Below are positions 6,358 through 12,515 of a stretch of 17,037 nt of DNA, one piece after another. The DNA is from UBA8437 sp003445035. Its GTDB lineage: Bacteria > Planctomycetota > Planctomycetia > Planctomycetales > Planctomycetaceae. Made by a program: the position numbers and the translations under genes. The stretch is from contig CALCHI010000080.1 in NCBI GenBank assembly GCA_937901285.1, positions 1-17,037 of the forward strand, written 5' to 3'. Under the pieces are notes generated by a model. The model did not search any database. It was not told where the DNA came from and worked only from the letters and a program-made list of their open reading frames with translations. How positions within the stretch are numbered: position 1 is the first letter of the stretch; every line of letters starts with the position of its first letter.

Positions 6358-7545
6358 TCAAGCTCCGTCACTCACCAGCCCAGCCGCCTGCCGGGCCACG
6401 ATCAGTTCCTCGTTGGTCGGCACCACCCAGGTCGCCGTGCGACTCCCTGGACCGGTGATCTCCGCTTCGCCCGCGACTGCCGCATTGGCTTCCTCATCGA
6501 TCGCCAACCCGCACCAGTCCATGTCACGGCAGACCTCGGAACGGACGCGGACGCTGTTTTCACCGATGCCGCCGGTGAACACGACCGCGTCGGCTCCGCC
6601 CAACACCGCCATTTGCGACGCGAGATAACCCCGGATGGCCAGGACGAAATGCTCCACAGCCATCGCGGCTCCGGAATGCCCCTCGTCAGCAGCCTGTTCG
6701 AGATCCCGAAGGTCACCACTGAGACCGCTCAGGCCCAGGAGTCCACTCCGGGATGCCAGGTCATCAAGGAGTTCCTCGAGCCCCTTGCCGGTAGCCCGCA
6801 TCAGGACCGGCAACGCGAACGGATCGAAATCGCCGACCCGGTTGTTGTGAGGCAGTCCGCTCTGCGGACTCATTCCCATGCTCGCGGCCCTCGAAACACC
6901 TCCATCAATCGCCGCCAGTGAACTGCTGCCTCCCAGGTGACACGAAACGACCTTCAGGTCGTCTTGACCGGTCAGTTCGGCCATCCGGGTGGCGATGTAA
7001 CGGTGGCTGGCTCCGTGGTATCCCCATCGCCTGACCCCCAACTCCTGCCACTCGGCAGGAACAGCGTAGGCCCGCTGTGCGTCCGAGATGGTCTCGTGAA
7101 ACCCCGTTTCCAGGGCCGCCACCAGCGGGATTCCAGGAAAGGCGGACGTCAATTGACGCATCGCCTCGACGTAGGGTGGGTTGTGTGCTGGCGCCACGTC
7201 GGCCAGAGATTCCATCCGCTCCAGCAACCCGTCATCGACAAGTCGGACGCCAGAGAGCTCGGCAGCGAAAACCGCCTTGAACCCGATGGCCGCCACATCC
7301 TCGACACTGCCCAGACATCCCGTTTCGGGATGCGTCAGTGCGTCGAGGCAAAGGCCCACCGCCACGGCGTGGTCGGAAACCGACTCTGTCGACTCGATCA
7401 CCTGCTCCCCGATCTCTATCGACACGACACCACCTTCCCCGCCGATGCGATCGATCGCACCACGGGCGAGCTGGTGTTCACCGTCGAGGTCGTACAGCCG
7501 GAACTTAAAGCTGGTCGACCCGAGGTTGGCGACAAGTACTTTCAT
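6358..7545 (-). CDS. ackA: Acetate kinase-family acyl kinase with divergent active site, PVM microcompartment type
   Basis: Member of the acetate kinase (ASKHA) family, 395 residues from the ATG at 7545 (AAGGA 7 nt upstream). A longer frame reaching 7611 is rejected because MKVLVANLGSTSFKF is the family N-terminus. Its role would be acyl-phosphate plus ADP to acid plus ATP, here probably lactyl-phosphate from PduL. Asn7, Ser10, Ser12 and Lys14 match the archaeal enzyme's N-terminal residues; AHNPP (120-124), YHGASH (176-181), GGIGENS (325-331) and TNEE (377-380) are also kept. However, the usual GHRVVHGG block that holds the carboxylate-binding Arg reads GFKAVFAA (88-95). The catalytic Asp position is Glu146 (LETGFH), and the DTSMG block reads AASMG. 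Substrate change or weaker activity is possible. It lies 37 nt after a BMC-H gene. Confidence 0.9.
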   Translation of the reverse strand: MKVLVANLGSTSFKFRLYDLDGEHQLARGAIDRIGGEGGVVSIEIGEQVIESTESVSDHAVAVGLCLDALTHPETGCLGSVEDVAAIGFKAVFAAELSGVRLVDDGLLERMESLADVAPAHNPPYVEAMRQLTSAFPGIPLVAALETGFHETISDAQRAYAVPAEWQELGVRRWGYHGASHRYIATRMAELTGQDDLKVVSCHLGGSSSLAAIDGGVSRAASMGMSPQSGLPHNNRVGDFDPFALPVLMRATGKGLEELLDDLASRSGLLGLSGLSGDLRDLEQAADEGHSGAAMAVEHFVLAIRGYLASQMAVLGGADAVVFTGGIGENSVRVRSEVCRDMDWCGLAIDEEANAAVAGEAEITGPGSRTATWVVPTNEELIVARQAAGLVSDGA

Positions 7546-7582
7546 GGTTCGGTCCTTCGAACCTCCCGTTTCAAGACACGAT

Positions 7583-7855
7583 TCAGGAAACAAACATCTC
7601 GACGAGCCCATCGCTGGGCCGAGAAATCACCTGGGCGGAGACGAGTTCACCGACGGCCGAAGCCGCCTGGGACCCGGCATCCACTGCGGCCCGCACGCTG
7701 CCAGTGTCTCCCTCGACGATCGAGGTGACCCATCCGCCACCGAGCGTGACGCAGGCCACGATGCTGACATTGGCCGCCTTGACCATCGCGTCGGAGGCTT
7801 CTATGTGAGCCACCACGCCCCGTGTCTCTACCATTCCAATCGATTCACTACTCAT
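7583..7855 (-). CDS. BMC-H hexameric shell protein, copy 2
   Basis: Single-domain BMC shell protein that forms hexameric tiles, 90 residues. The ATG at 7855 is chosen over an upstream in-frame start at 7891 because GGAGAG lies 8 nt before it and MSSESIGMVETRGV is the normal family start. DAMVKAANV (22-30) carries the conserved edge Lys, and the pore loop reads GGG at 39-41. GDTGSVRAAVDAG and VISRP complete the family pattern. It differs from copy 1 around the pore loop (TLGGGWVT versus VGGGLVT), so the two hexamers may have different pore surroundings. It is downstream of copy 1 by 135 nt and upstream of the kinase by 37 nt. Confidence 0.95.
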   Translation of the reverse strand: MSSESIGMVETRGVVAHIEASDAMVKAANVSIVACVTLGGGWVTSIVEGDTGSVRAAVDAGSQAASAVGELVSAQVISRPSDGLVEMFVS

Positions 7856-7876
7856 GAGAGCATCTCTCCGATAGGC

Positions 7877-7888
7877 CCCTTCGAAGGG
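7877..7888. repeat. 12-bp perfect palindrome between the two BMC-H genes
   Basis: CCCTTCGAAGGG lies in the 135-nt spacer between BMC-H copies 1 and 2, about 20 nt before the copy 2 start. In RNA it could only make a very short stem, so an operator half-site pair, a processing element or chance are all possible. The rest of the spacer shows no gene; it also holds a GACCGTC heptamer twice on the plus strand. Confidence 0.35.
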
Positions 7889-7990
7889 CACCTGTTTGAC
7901 TACTTACCGGTGGATCTCCGAATCCGTCCCGTTGACCGTCACGGCCAGTTGCCGGCGACCGTCGGACTACCCGGACCACCGATTCCGGAA

Positions 7991-8275
7991 CTAGTCTCCG
8001 GTGGGCAACATCGCGGTGAGTTCTTCGTGCGGACGAGGAATCACCTGCACGCTGACCACCTCGCCGACCTTGCTCGCGGCACTGGCACCGGCATCCACGG
8101 CCGCCTTGACCGCCGCCACGTCGCCAACCACGAAGCCGGTCACCAGGCCACCACCGACCTGCCGCCAGCCGTTCATCTCGACGTTGGCCGCCTTGAGCAT
8201 CGCGTCACACGCTTCGATCAGGCCTATCAGGCCCCGGGTTTCGATCATTCCCAACGCTTCCATTTTCTTGGCCAT
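7991..8275 (-). CDS. BMC-H hexameric shell protein, copy 1
   Basis: Single-domain BMC (Pfam00936-type) shell protein, 94 residues. It opens with MAKKMEALGMIETRGLIGLI, has the DAMLKAANVEM helix-strand with the conserved edge Lys28, a GGG pore loop at 41-43, GDVAAVKAAVDAG, and VIPRPHEEL near the end. All are hallmarks of the main facet-forming shell protein of PduA/EutM type. The ribosome site AGGAGAG is strong and about 7 nt from the ATG, which fits high expression. The gene is the third of the operon, 117 nt after pduL, with an unusual A/C-rich repeat in its leader. Confidence 0.96.
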   Translation of the reverse strand: MAKKMEALGMIETRGLIGLIEACDAMLKAANVEMNGWRQVGGGLVTGFVVGDVAAVKAAVDAGASAASKVGEVVSVQVIPRPHEELTAMLPTGD

Positions 8276-8341
8276 CTTTCGACTCTCCTACTTCTCTTCT
8301 CAGGATGTGGATCGAACGGCGACACTGCCGCCCGTCTCTTT

Positions 8342-8365
8342 GGTTGTTTGGTTGTTCGGTTGTTT
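8342..8365 (-). repeat. Three tandem 8-bp units in the BMC-H copy 1 leader
   Basis: On the plus strand the unit GGTTGTTT occurs three times head to tail, the middle copy ending in C. In the operon transcript this gives an A/C-rich, G-poor stretch (units such as AAACAACC) between the pduL stop and the first shell gene. Such a tract would be unstructured. It could help ribosome loading or be an RNA-protein contact site. The same 117-nt spacer holds a weak CGGC/GCCG hairpin at 8317-8330. Confidence 0.6.
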
Positions 8366-8392
8366 GTCTCGTTTGCCCATTCGGCTCGCATG

Positions 8393-9124
8393 TCACCCGT
8401 GGCAGTCACACGGGTTCGACTTCTGCAACTCCACCTTCTGGGCCACCCCCAGGTTCACGGCGTTGCCCTCGTCGGTGTCGATGTGCACCTCCAGCCGGAT
8501 GTCCTCACCGGCCCGCACCACCATGTCCTCGAGCACCGTCGTGCAACCGGCCGATTCGACCCGCAGTTGCATCGACTCGCCTGCTTTGACGCCGTAGTGA
8601 GCCAGGTCCTCAGGCCCCATGTGCACGTGCCGCATTGCCCGGATCAGTCCCGACTCCAGTTGGACCACTCCGGCCGGACCGACCAGCAGGCAACCCGGCG
8701 TGTCGTGATGGTCGCCACTGATCCGCACCGGCAGATCCAGGCCCAGAAAGATCCCGTCGGTGAACGAAAGTTCCACCTGGGTGGCTCCCCGGCAGGGACC
8801 CAGCACGCGGACATTCGGCAGCATCCGTCGGCGGGGCCCGACCACCGACACCGTCTGGCGAGCCGCGAAGTACCCCCCCTGGTACAACTCGCGATCCACC
8901 TCCAACTCGGCACCGGGCCCGTACAGCATCTCGAGATGTTCCGGCGACAGATGGACGTGGCGAGCCGAGACGTTGACGATCAGAGGATTGGGGGCTCCAT
9001 CGGGGGCAGAGGCCACCTGGGAACCAGCCGCCCCCGTATCGCCCTGGCTGCGCAGCACCTCCCGCACCAGCTTCTCGATCTCGATTCGCCCCAGCCCTGC
9101 TGGAATCTGTGTCATAGTCGTCAT
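8393..9124 (-). CDS. pduL: PduL-type phosphotransacylase, microcompartment core enzyme
   Basis: Zinc-dependent phosphotransacylase of the PduL family, 243 residues, unrelated to Pta. It would convert lactyl-CoA and phosphate to lactyl-phosphate, freeing CoA inside the compartment. The two barrel halves show the metal-binding motifs ARHVHLS (54-60, His56/His58) and MRHVHMGP (164-171, His166/His168). VEL.FTDG and the closing LEVHIDTDEGNA (His214) are also family signatures. Residues about 13-27 form an amphipathic helix joined by a Gly/Ala/Ser/Pro linker (28-46) to the first barrel, matching the N-terminal encapsulation peptides of PduL. The tail ends in CDCHG, an extra cluster of possible metal ligands. 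The ATG at 9124 is set by the 4-nt ATGA overlap with the regulator's stop and by GGAG 8 nt upstream. Confidence 0.95.
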   Translation of the reverse strand: MTTMTQIPAGLGRIEIEKLVREVLRSQGDTGAAGSQVASAPDGAPNPLIVNVSARHVHLSPEHLEMLYGPGAELEVDRELYQGGYFAARQTVSVVGPRRRMLPNVRVLGPCRGATQVELSFTDGIFLGLDLPVRISGDHHDTPGCLLVGPAGVVQLESGLIRAMRHVHMGPEDLAHYGVKAGESMQLRVESAGCTTVLEDMVVRAGEDIRLEVHIDTDEGNAVNLGVAQKVELQKSNPCDCHG

Positions 9125-9921
9125 CCGGTCTGCTCCGCCATTTCTGCTACCAATTCCTCGGCCGGATCCGGCTCCACAACCGTCAGGGACACTCCAAGTG
9201 ACTCGATCCTGTCCCGCCACTCGTGACTGATGCCTCCGTCAACGACCAGGTGGTCGACCTCGTCGAGAGGACAAAGCCTCGCCAGGGCCGCGTGTCCAAG
9301 TTTTCCGCTGTCGGTGACCACGATCACTTCCTCGGCCGAATCCATCATTGCCCGCTCGGTCTCGACCAGCAGCGCGTTGCTGTTGAACAGGCCACGCTCG
9401 GTGATCCCCCCCACGCTCATGATCAGTCTCCGGGCGTGGATCCGCCCGATCGCCTCAACGGCCAGTGTCCCCAGCGCGACACCCGTCTTGGGATAGACGA
9501 ATCCCCCGATCTGGATCAGCTCGATCTTGGGCTGATTGAGCAGCACGTTGACGATCGGCAGCGAGTTGGTGACCACCTGCAGTGACTTGCCCTGCAATTG
9601 CTTGGCCACTTCCAAGGTCGTCGTCCCTCCGTCCAGAAGCACCGTTTCACCCGGACCGATCAACTCGGCTACGGTTCGAGCCACGAGCTGCTTTTGGGGG
9701 CGGGCCCTGTGCCGGCGGTCATCGAAATCAGTCAACGATTCACCGACGTAGGCTGCTCCTCCGCGAGTCCTCCGAATCTGTCCATTTCTATCAAGAATTT
9801 CCAAGTCACGTCGTATTGTGGACTCACTGACTCCCACCTCGGAAACCAGGTCCTGCAGCGCAGAAAATCCATTCATTTCAATGATTTCCAAGATCTGGCT
9901 CCGCCGTTGATCAACCAGCAT
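9121..9921 (-). CDS. DeoR-family transcriptional regulator, first gene of the microcompartment operon
   Basis: Sugar-responsive repressor of 266 residues. The N-terminal winged helix-turn-helix (about 6-56) includes the DeoR signature region VSESTIRRDLEILDRNGQIR (31-50) followed by RTRGGA. The C-terminal sensor domain is of the sugar-isomerase-like DeoR type, with LLDGGTTTLEVAKQL (95-109), VVTNSLP (116-122) and VTDSGKLG (202-209). The effector is probably a phosphorylated sugar or aldolase product, but this is not visible in the sequence. The gene heads the operon and overlaps pduL by 4 nt, so it probably controls its own operon. A GAGGGCGAG sequence precedes the ATG. The AT-rich region upstream carries phased direct repeats. 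Confidence 0.94.
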   Translation of the reverse strand: MLVDQRRSQILEIIEMNGFSALQDLVSEVGVSESTIRRDLEILDRNGQIRRTRGGAAYVGESLTDFDDRRHRARPQKQLVARTVAELIGPGETVLLDGGTTTLEVAKQLQGKSLQVVTNSLPIVNVLLNQPKIELIQIGGFVYPKTGVALGTLAVEAIGRIHARRLIMSVGGITERGLFNSNALLVETERAMMDSAEEVIVVTDSGKLGHAALARLCPLDEVDHLVVDGGISHEWRDRIESLGVSLTVVEPDPAEELVAEMAEQTG

Positions 9922-9964
9922 CTCTCGCCCTCATCTCGCGAGCGTGACTATTAAGTACCCAAAT

Positions 9965-9976
9965 TGACACGTGGCA
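9965..9976. promoter_or_regulatory. Imperfect palindrome TGACACGTGGCA in the operon leader
   Basis: A 12-bp near-palindrome centred on CACGTG lies between the phased direct repeats and the DeoR-type start codon. One symmetric position pair is mismatched. It could be a second protein-binding site, but chance cannot be excluded. Confidence 0.3.
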
Positions 9977-9989
9977 CTGGCAGATTCAA

Positions 9990-10019
9990 TCATTTTCCGT
10001 CATTTTACGTCATATTTTA
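9990..10019 (-). promoter_or_regulatory. Candidate operator: three 10-bp direct repeats upstream of the DeoR-type gene
   Basis: On the plus strand TCATTTTCCG, TCATTTTACG and TCATATTTTA run head to tail. In the direction of transcription they read as AAAATGA elements spaced by 10 bp, one helical turn. Direct repeats of this kind are common binding sites for DeoR-family proteins. The repeat lies 69-98 nt before the start codon in the only clearly AT-rich stretch nearby, so the operon promoter probably overlaps it. I could not assign -35 and -10 boxes with confidence. Confidence 0.55.
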
Positions 10020-10072
10020 TCGCGCACGAGATCGGCGCAGGAGCTCAAACTGACGGCCGTTACGCCGAAGGA

Positions 10073-10714
10073 TCAGTCGACCTGGAGCCGACCGCCGGCG
10101 AGCCGTAACCTGCCGCTGGCGAACAGGCGGATCGCTTCGGGGTAAGCCTCGCATTCGGCCGCAAACACCCGTGCTGCCAGGTCGTCGGCCGCGTCACCAT
10201 CCTCGACGGCAACCACTTTCTGCAGAACGATCGGACCGTGGTCGTACTCATTGTCAGCGAAATGCACAGTGCAGCCACTGACTTTCACCCCCCGTTCGAT
10301 CGCCGCCTGGTGGACATGGTGTCCGTAGAATCCATGGCCGCAGAACGCGGGAATCAGTGACGGGTGGATGTTCATCACTCTCAGGTGAAAATCCTCGGGC
10401 ACGACGACCAGCGACAGGAACCCGGCCAGCACGACGAGGTCCGCACCGACCTCACGACTCACAGCGAATGCGGCATCACTCCAGTCCGCCGCCGACTCGA
10501 ATTCCCGTCGAGGCAGCGCGTGCGATTTCACCCCCGCCTCCACAGCCCGATCGACGCCTCCCGCCCCCACGCGATCCGAGACCACGACCACGACCTCCGC
10601 GTCGAGTTCTCCGCGGTCGATCGACTCGAACAGGTTGACCAGTGTCCGGCCACCTCCGGAAAGAAAGACCGCCAGCCGGACGGGACGATCAAGGGGTCCA
10701 AACAGCGTCTCCAC
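10073..10714 (-). CDS. purN: Phosphoribosylglycinamide formyltransferase (GAR transformylase)
   Basis: Folate-dependent enzyme of purine synthesis, 213 residues, transferring formyl from 10-formyl-THF to GAR. The catalytic trio is present: Asn115 and His117 in MNIHPSLIP, and Asp158 in DNEYDHGPIV. The phosphate loop reads SGGGRTLVNL (19-28), a variant of the usual SG.GSN form. VVLAGFL (94-100) and the C-terminal HF.D..YD.GPIV region fit the family. The start is GTG at 10714, supported by GAGGAG 8 nt upstream and by a gap of only 2 nt after the preceding stop, which suggests an operon with that gene. It ends 151 nt before the microcompartment operon and is on the same strand. I see no clear intrinsic terminator between them. 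Confidence 0.93.
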   Translation of the reverse strand: METLFGPLDRPVRLAVFLSGGGRTLVNLFESIDRGELDAEVVVVVSDRVGAGGVDRAVEAGVKSHALPRREFESAADWSDAAFAVSREVGADLVVLAGFLSLVVVPEDFHLRVMNIHPSLIPAFCGHGFYGHHVHQAAIERGVKVSGCTVHFADNEYDHGPIVLQKVVAVEDGDAADDLAARVFAAECEAYPEAIRLFASGRLRLAGGRLQVD

Positions 10715-10716
10715 GT

Positions 10717-11631
10717 CTAGGTCTCCTCTACCACCTCGACGGATTCCCGAACCTCCACGGCCCGCGTCTCCTCCGCGTCACTCTCCCACGCGAACGACTC
10801 GGGCACCCCAGCCGCCCGACGCTTCCGCCTCCGCCTGTCCTCGCTCCGGTTTCTCCAGACAAACCACCCGATCGGAAGTCCGAACACGACCACGCCGGCC
10901 GCCAACACCACCGGCAGTGACCGGTCGAGATCTCCTGGACGGGGAGCCGCCCACTCGAGTCGACCGCCGAGCACCAGCGGAGCGAACCGGTAGGCGTCGG
11001 CGGCCGGGTACCCGTACATCTTGAAGAAGTAACCGCTGCCCGAGACACCGTTGACCAGCACGGGCCGGTTGGCCGCCTTGAGTCGCCGGACCTCCTCGAG
11101 CAGTCCTGGGGGAACCGAGGTCATGACCAGGACCGTGGGATGCTGCTGGCTGTCGGAAGTGAACAGCCACGCCTCGTAGAGCGTCTGGATGTCGTGGGGA
11201 TTTTCGCCGGCGGGCATCTCCACCAGTTTCCTCAAGTGCCCCCGCAATGTCACCGGTTTCCCGAGGTAGACCTCCGGACTCCGAACGTTCTCGTACAGGT
11301 CGACGAAAACCGGGAACTCCTCGGCCGGCAATCGCCGCACCGCAGCACTCCCGGACACCTTCTGCCTCGACGCCAGGAATCTCGCAGCTGCCCGGCGAAG
11401 CGTCACCGGATCGACCCGGCGAGCATGATCCAGCACCCGGTAGTACGCCTCGGACTCCCCGGCCCGGATTCCCCGGGAGATCAGGCTGCCCTCGGGGACC
11501 AGCACCGGTCGAAACACTTCCGGATCGATCAGGGCCGCCGGAGCCGCGTCAGTTCCCCCGGCCGGCGGTGCGGCGTACGCCGTCGCCGCCAGTCCGACGA
11601 TCACCACGACGGTTGACGCGTAGGGGGACAT
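10717..11631 (-). CDS. Secreted/membrane protein of unknown function, single C-terminal transmembrane helix
   Basis: Protein of 304 residues, not recognised. The start at 11631 is chosen because it gives a clean signal peptide: MSPYASTVVVIVGLAATAYA, with a likely cut near residue 21. The open frame extends upstream to 11715, and the Shine-Dalgarno is poor at this start. A region at about 108-230 has a strand-rich pattern (YLGKPVTLRGHLRKL, WLFTSDS, VLVMTSVPPGL, RPVLVNGVSGSGYFFKMYGY) that looks like an OB-fold-type domain; this is tentative. Residues about 238-260 form a transmembrane helix followed by an Arg/Lys-rich stretch and an acidic tail, so the body should face outside the cytoplasm. 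It precedes purN by 2 nt, so the two are probably co-transcribed, though no functional link is evident. Confidence 0.75.
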   Translation of the reverse strand: MSPYASTVVVIVGLAATAYAAPPAGGTDAAPAALIDPEVFRPVLVPEGSLISRGIRAGESEAYYRVLDHARRVDPVTLRRAAARFLASRQKVSGSAAVRRLPAEEFPVFVDLYENVRSPEVYLGKPVTLRGHLRKLVEMPAGENPHDIQTLYEAWLFTSDSQQHPTVLVMTSVPPGLLEEVRRLKAANRPVLVNGVSGSGYFFKMYGYPAADAYRFAPLVLGGRLEWAAPRPGDLDRSLPVVLAAGVVVFGLPIGWFVWRNRSEDRRRRKRRAAGVPESFAWESDAEETRAVEVRESVEVVEET

Positions 11632-11792
11632 GGTTGGCACGACCCGTTGTGACCCGATGAACGACGCGGGCATCCTAGCGGTCGCCGTCCCGGTCGACAA
11701 CGGGCCACACATCACTCACCTCCCGAACATCTCCAAAACGTCGCCGTCCCCGCAGATCGGTCTCGACCTCAAACGCTTTGTTGTGATAGCTT

Positions 11793-11817
11793 CCCCGCCT
11801 TCGCCCATCGGGCGGGG
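11793..11817. other. GC-rich hairpin in the divergent intergenic region
   Basis: CCCCGCC (11793-11799) can pair with GGCGGGG (11811-11817) around an 11-nt loop, followed on the plus strand by TTT. It lies in the 233-nt gap between the divergent membrane-protein and acetyltransferase genes, 48 nt before the acetyltransferase start. The shape is terminator-like, but no plus-strand gene ends just upstream. A leader attenuator is an alternative. The remainder of the gap shows no gene. Confidence 0.35.
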
Positions 11818-11864
11818 TTTCCATTATCCGAGTGATTCCAAGAGCGAGCGGCAAGGAGGCCGTC

Positions 11865-12467
11865 GTGAGCTGGGGACATTCGCCCAAGCCATCGTCAAGA
11901 CACTCATCCGATCCCTCCCCTCACCAGTCCAATGCGGACGGGGACCTGTCAGGTGAACTGAAGGTCCAGATCCGCTGGCTGATACGTCGGGACATGCCCG
12001 AGGTGCTGGAGATCGAGCGAGCGAGTTTCGAGCAACCGTGGACCGAGGAGGAATTTCTCGGGCATCTCCGCCAGCGGAACTGCATCGGCATGGTCGCCGA
12101 GCATAACCAGCGGATCGTAGGATTCATGATCTACGAGTTGCACAAGGCACGCCTGCAACTGCTCAACTTCGCCACCAGCGTCGACTTTCGACGCCTGGGG
12201 GTCGGCCTGCAGATGGTCGCCAAGCTCGTCGACAAGCTCTCCCAACAACGCCGACAGGAGATCCTGCTCGAGGTCAGAGAATCGAATCTCGAGGCCCAGT
12301 TGTTCTTCAAGGCCCAGGACTTCCGGGCTGTCCGTGTGCTCAGGACGCACTACGACGACACGACCGAGGACGCCTACGTGATGCGGTACCGCCTGTACGA
12401 GACCGCGGCCGACACGATTCCGTTCCAGCCGAAAAACCGCATCGACTTCTACAACGACGCGGCCTAG
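11865..12467 (+). CDS. rimI: GNAT acetyltransferase, RimI-like
   Basis: N-acetyltransferase of 200 residues that probably acetylates protein N-termini (ribosomal protein bS18 in the RimI prototype). The start is GTG at 11865: AAGGAGG ends 5 nt before it, whereas an upstream in-frame GTG (11832) lacks such a site. The first 35 residues are Ser/Pro-rich and outside the fold. The GNAT domain spans about 36-180, with IRWLIRRDMPEVLEIERASF at its start, the acetyl-CoA loop RRLGVG (109-114), and LEVRESN followed by LFFKAQDFRAVRVL, the RimI-type block. ED.YVMRY closes the domain. A 20-residue tail follows. It lies 48 nt before uvrA on the same strand. The GNAT call is firm; the exact substrate is less so. 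Confidence 0.85.
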   Translation: MSWGHSPKPSSRHSSDPSPHQSNADGDLSGELKVQIRWLIRRDMPEVLEIERASFEQPWTEEEFLGHLRQRNCIGMVAEHNQRIVGFMIYELHKARLQLLNFATSVDFRRLGVGLQMVAKLVDKLSQQRRQEILLEVRESNLEAQLFFKAQDFRAVRVLRTHYDDTTEDAYVMRYRLYETAADTIPFQPKNRIDFYNDAA

Positions 12468-12515
12468 CCGCCAGTTTGACTGGCACGTCGCGTTCCAGCC
12501 GGTATCCTCCTCGGG

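Noticed and set aside
7181..9226. A 681-codon open frame on the plus strand across the BMC-H and PduL genes
   Set aside because: It is antisense to four well-supported genes and its translation shows no domain; long antisense frames are expected at this G+C content.
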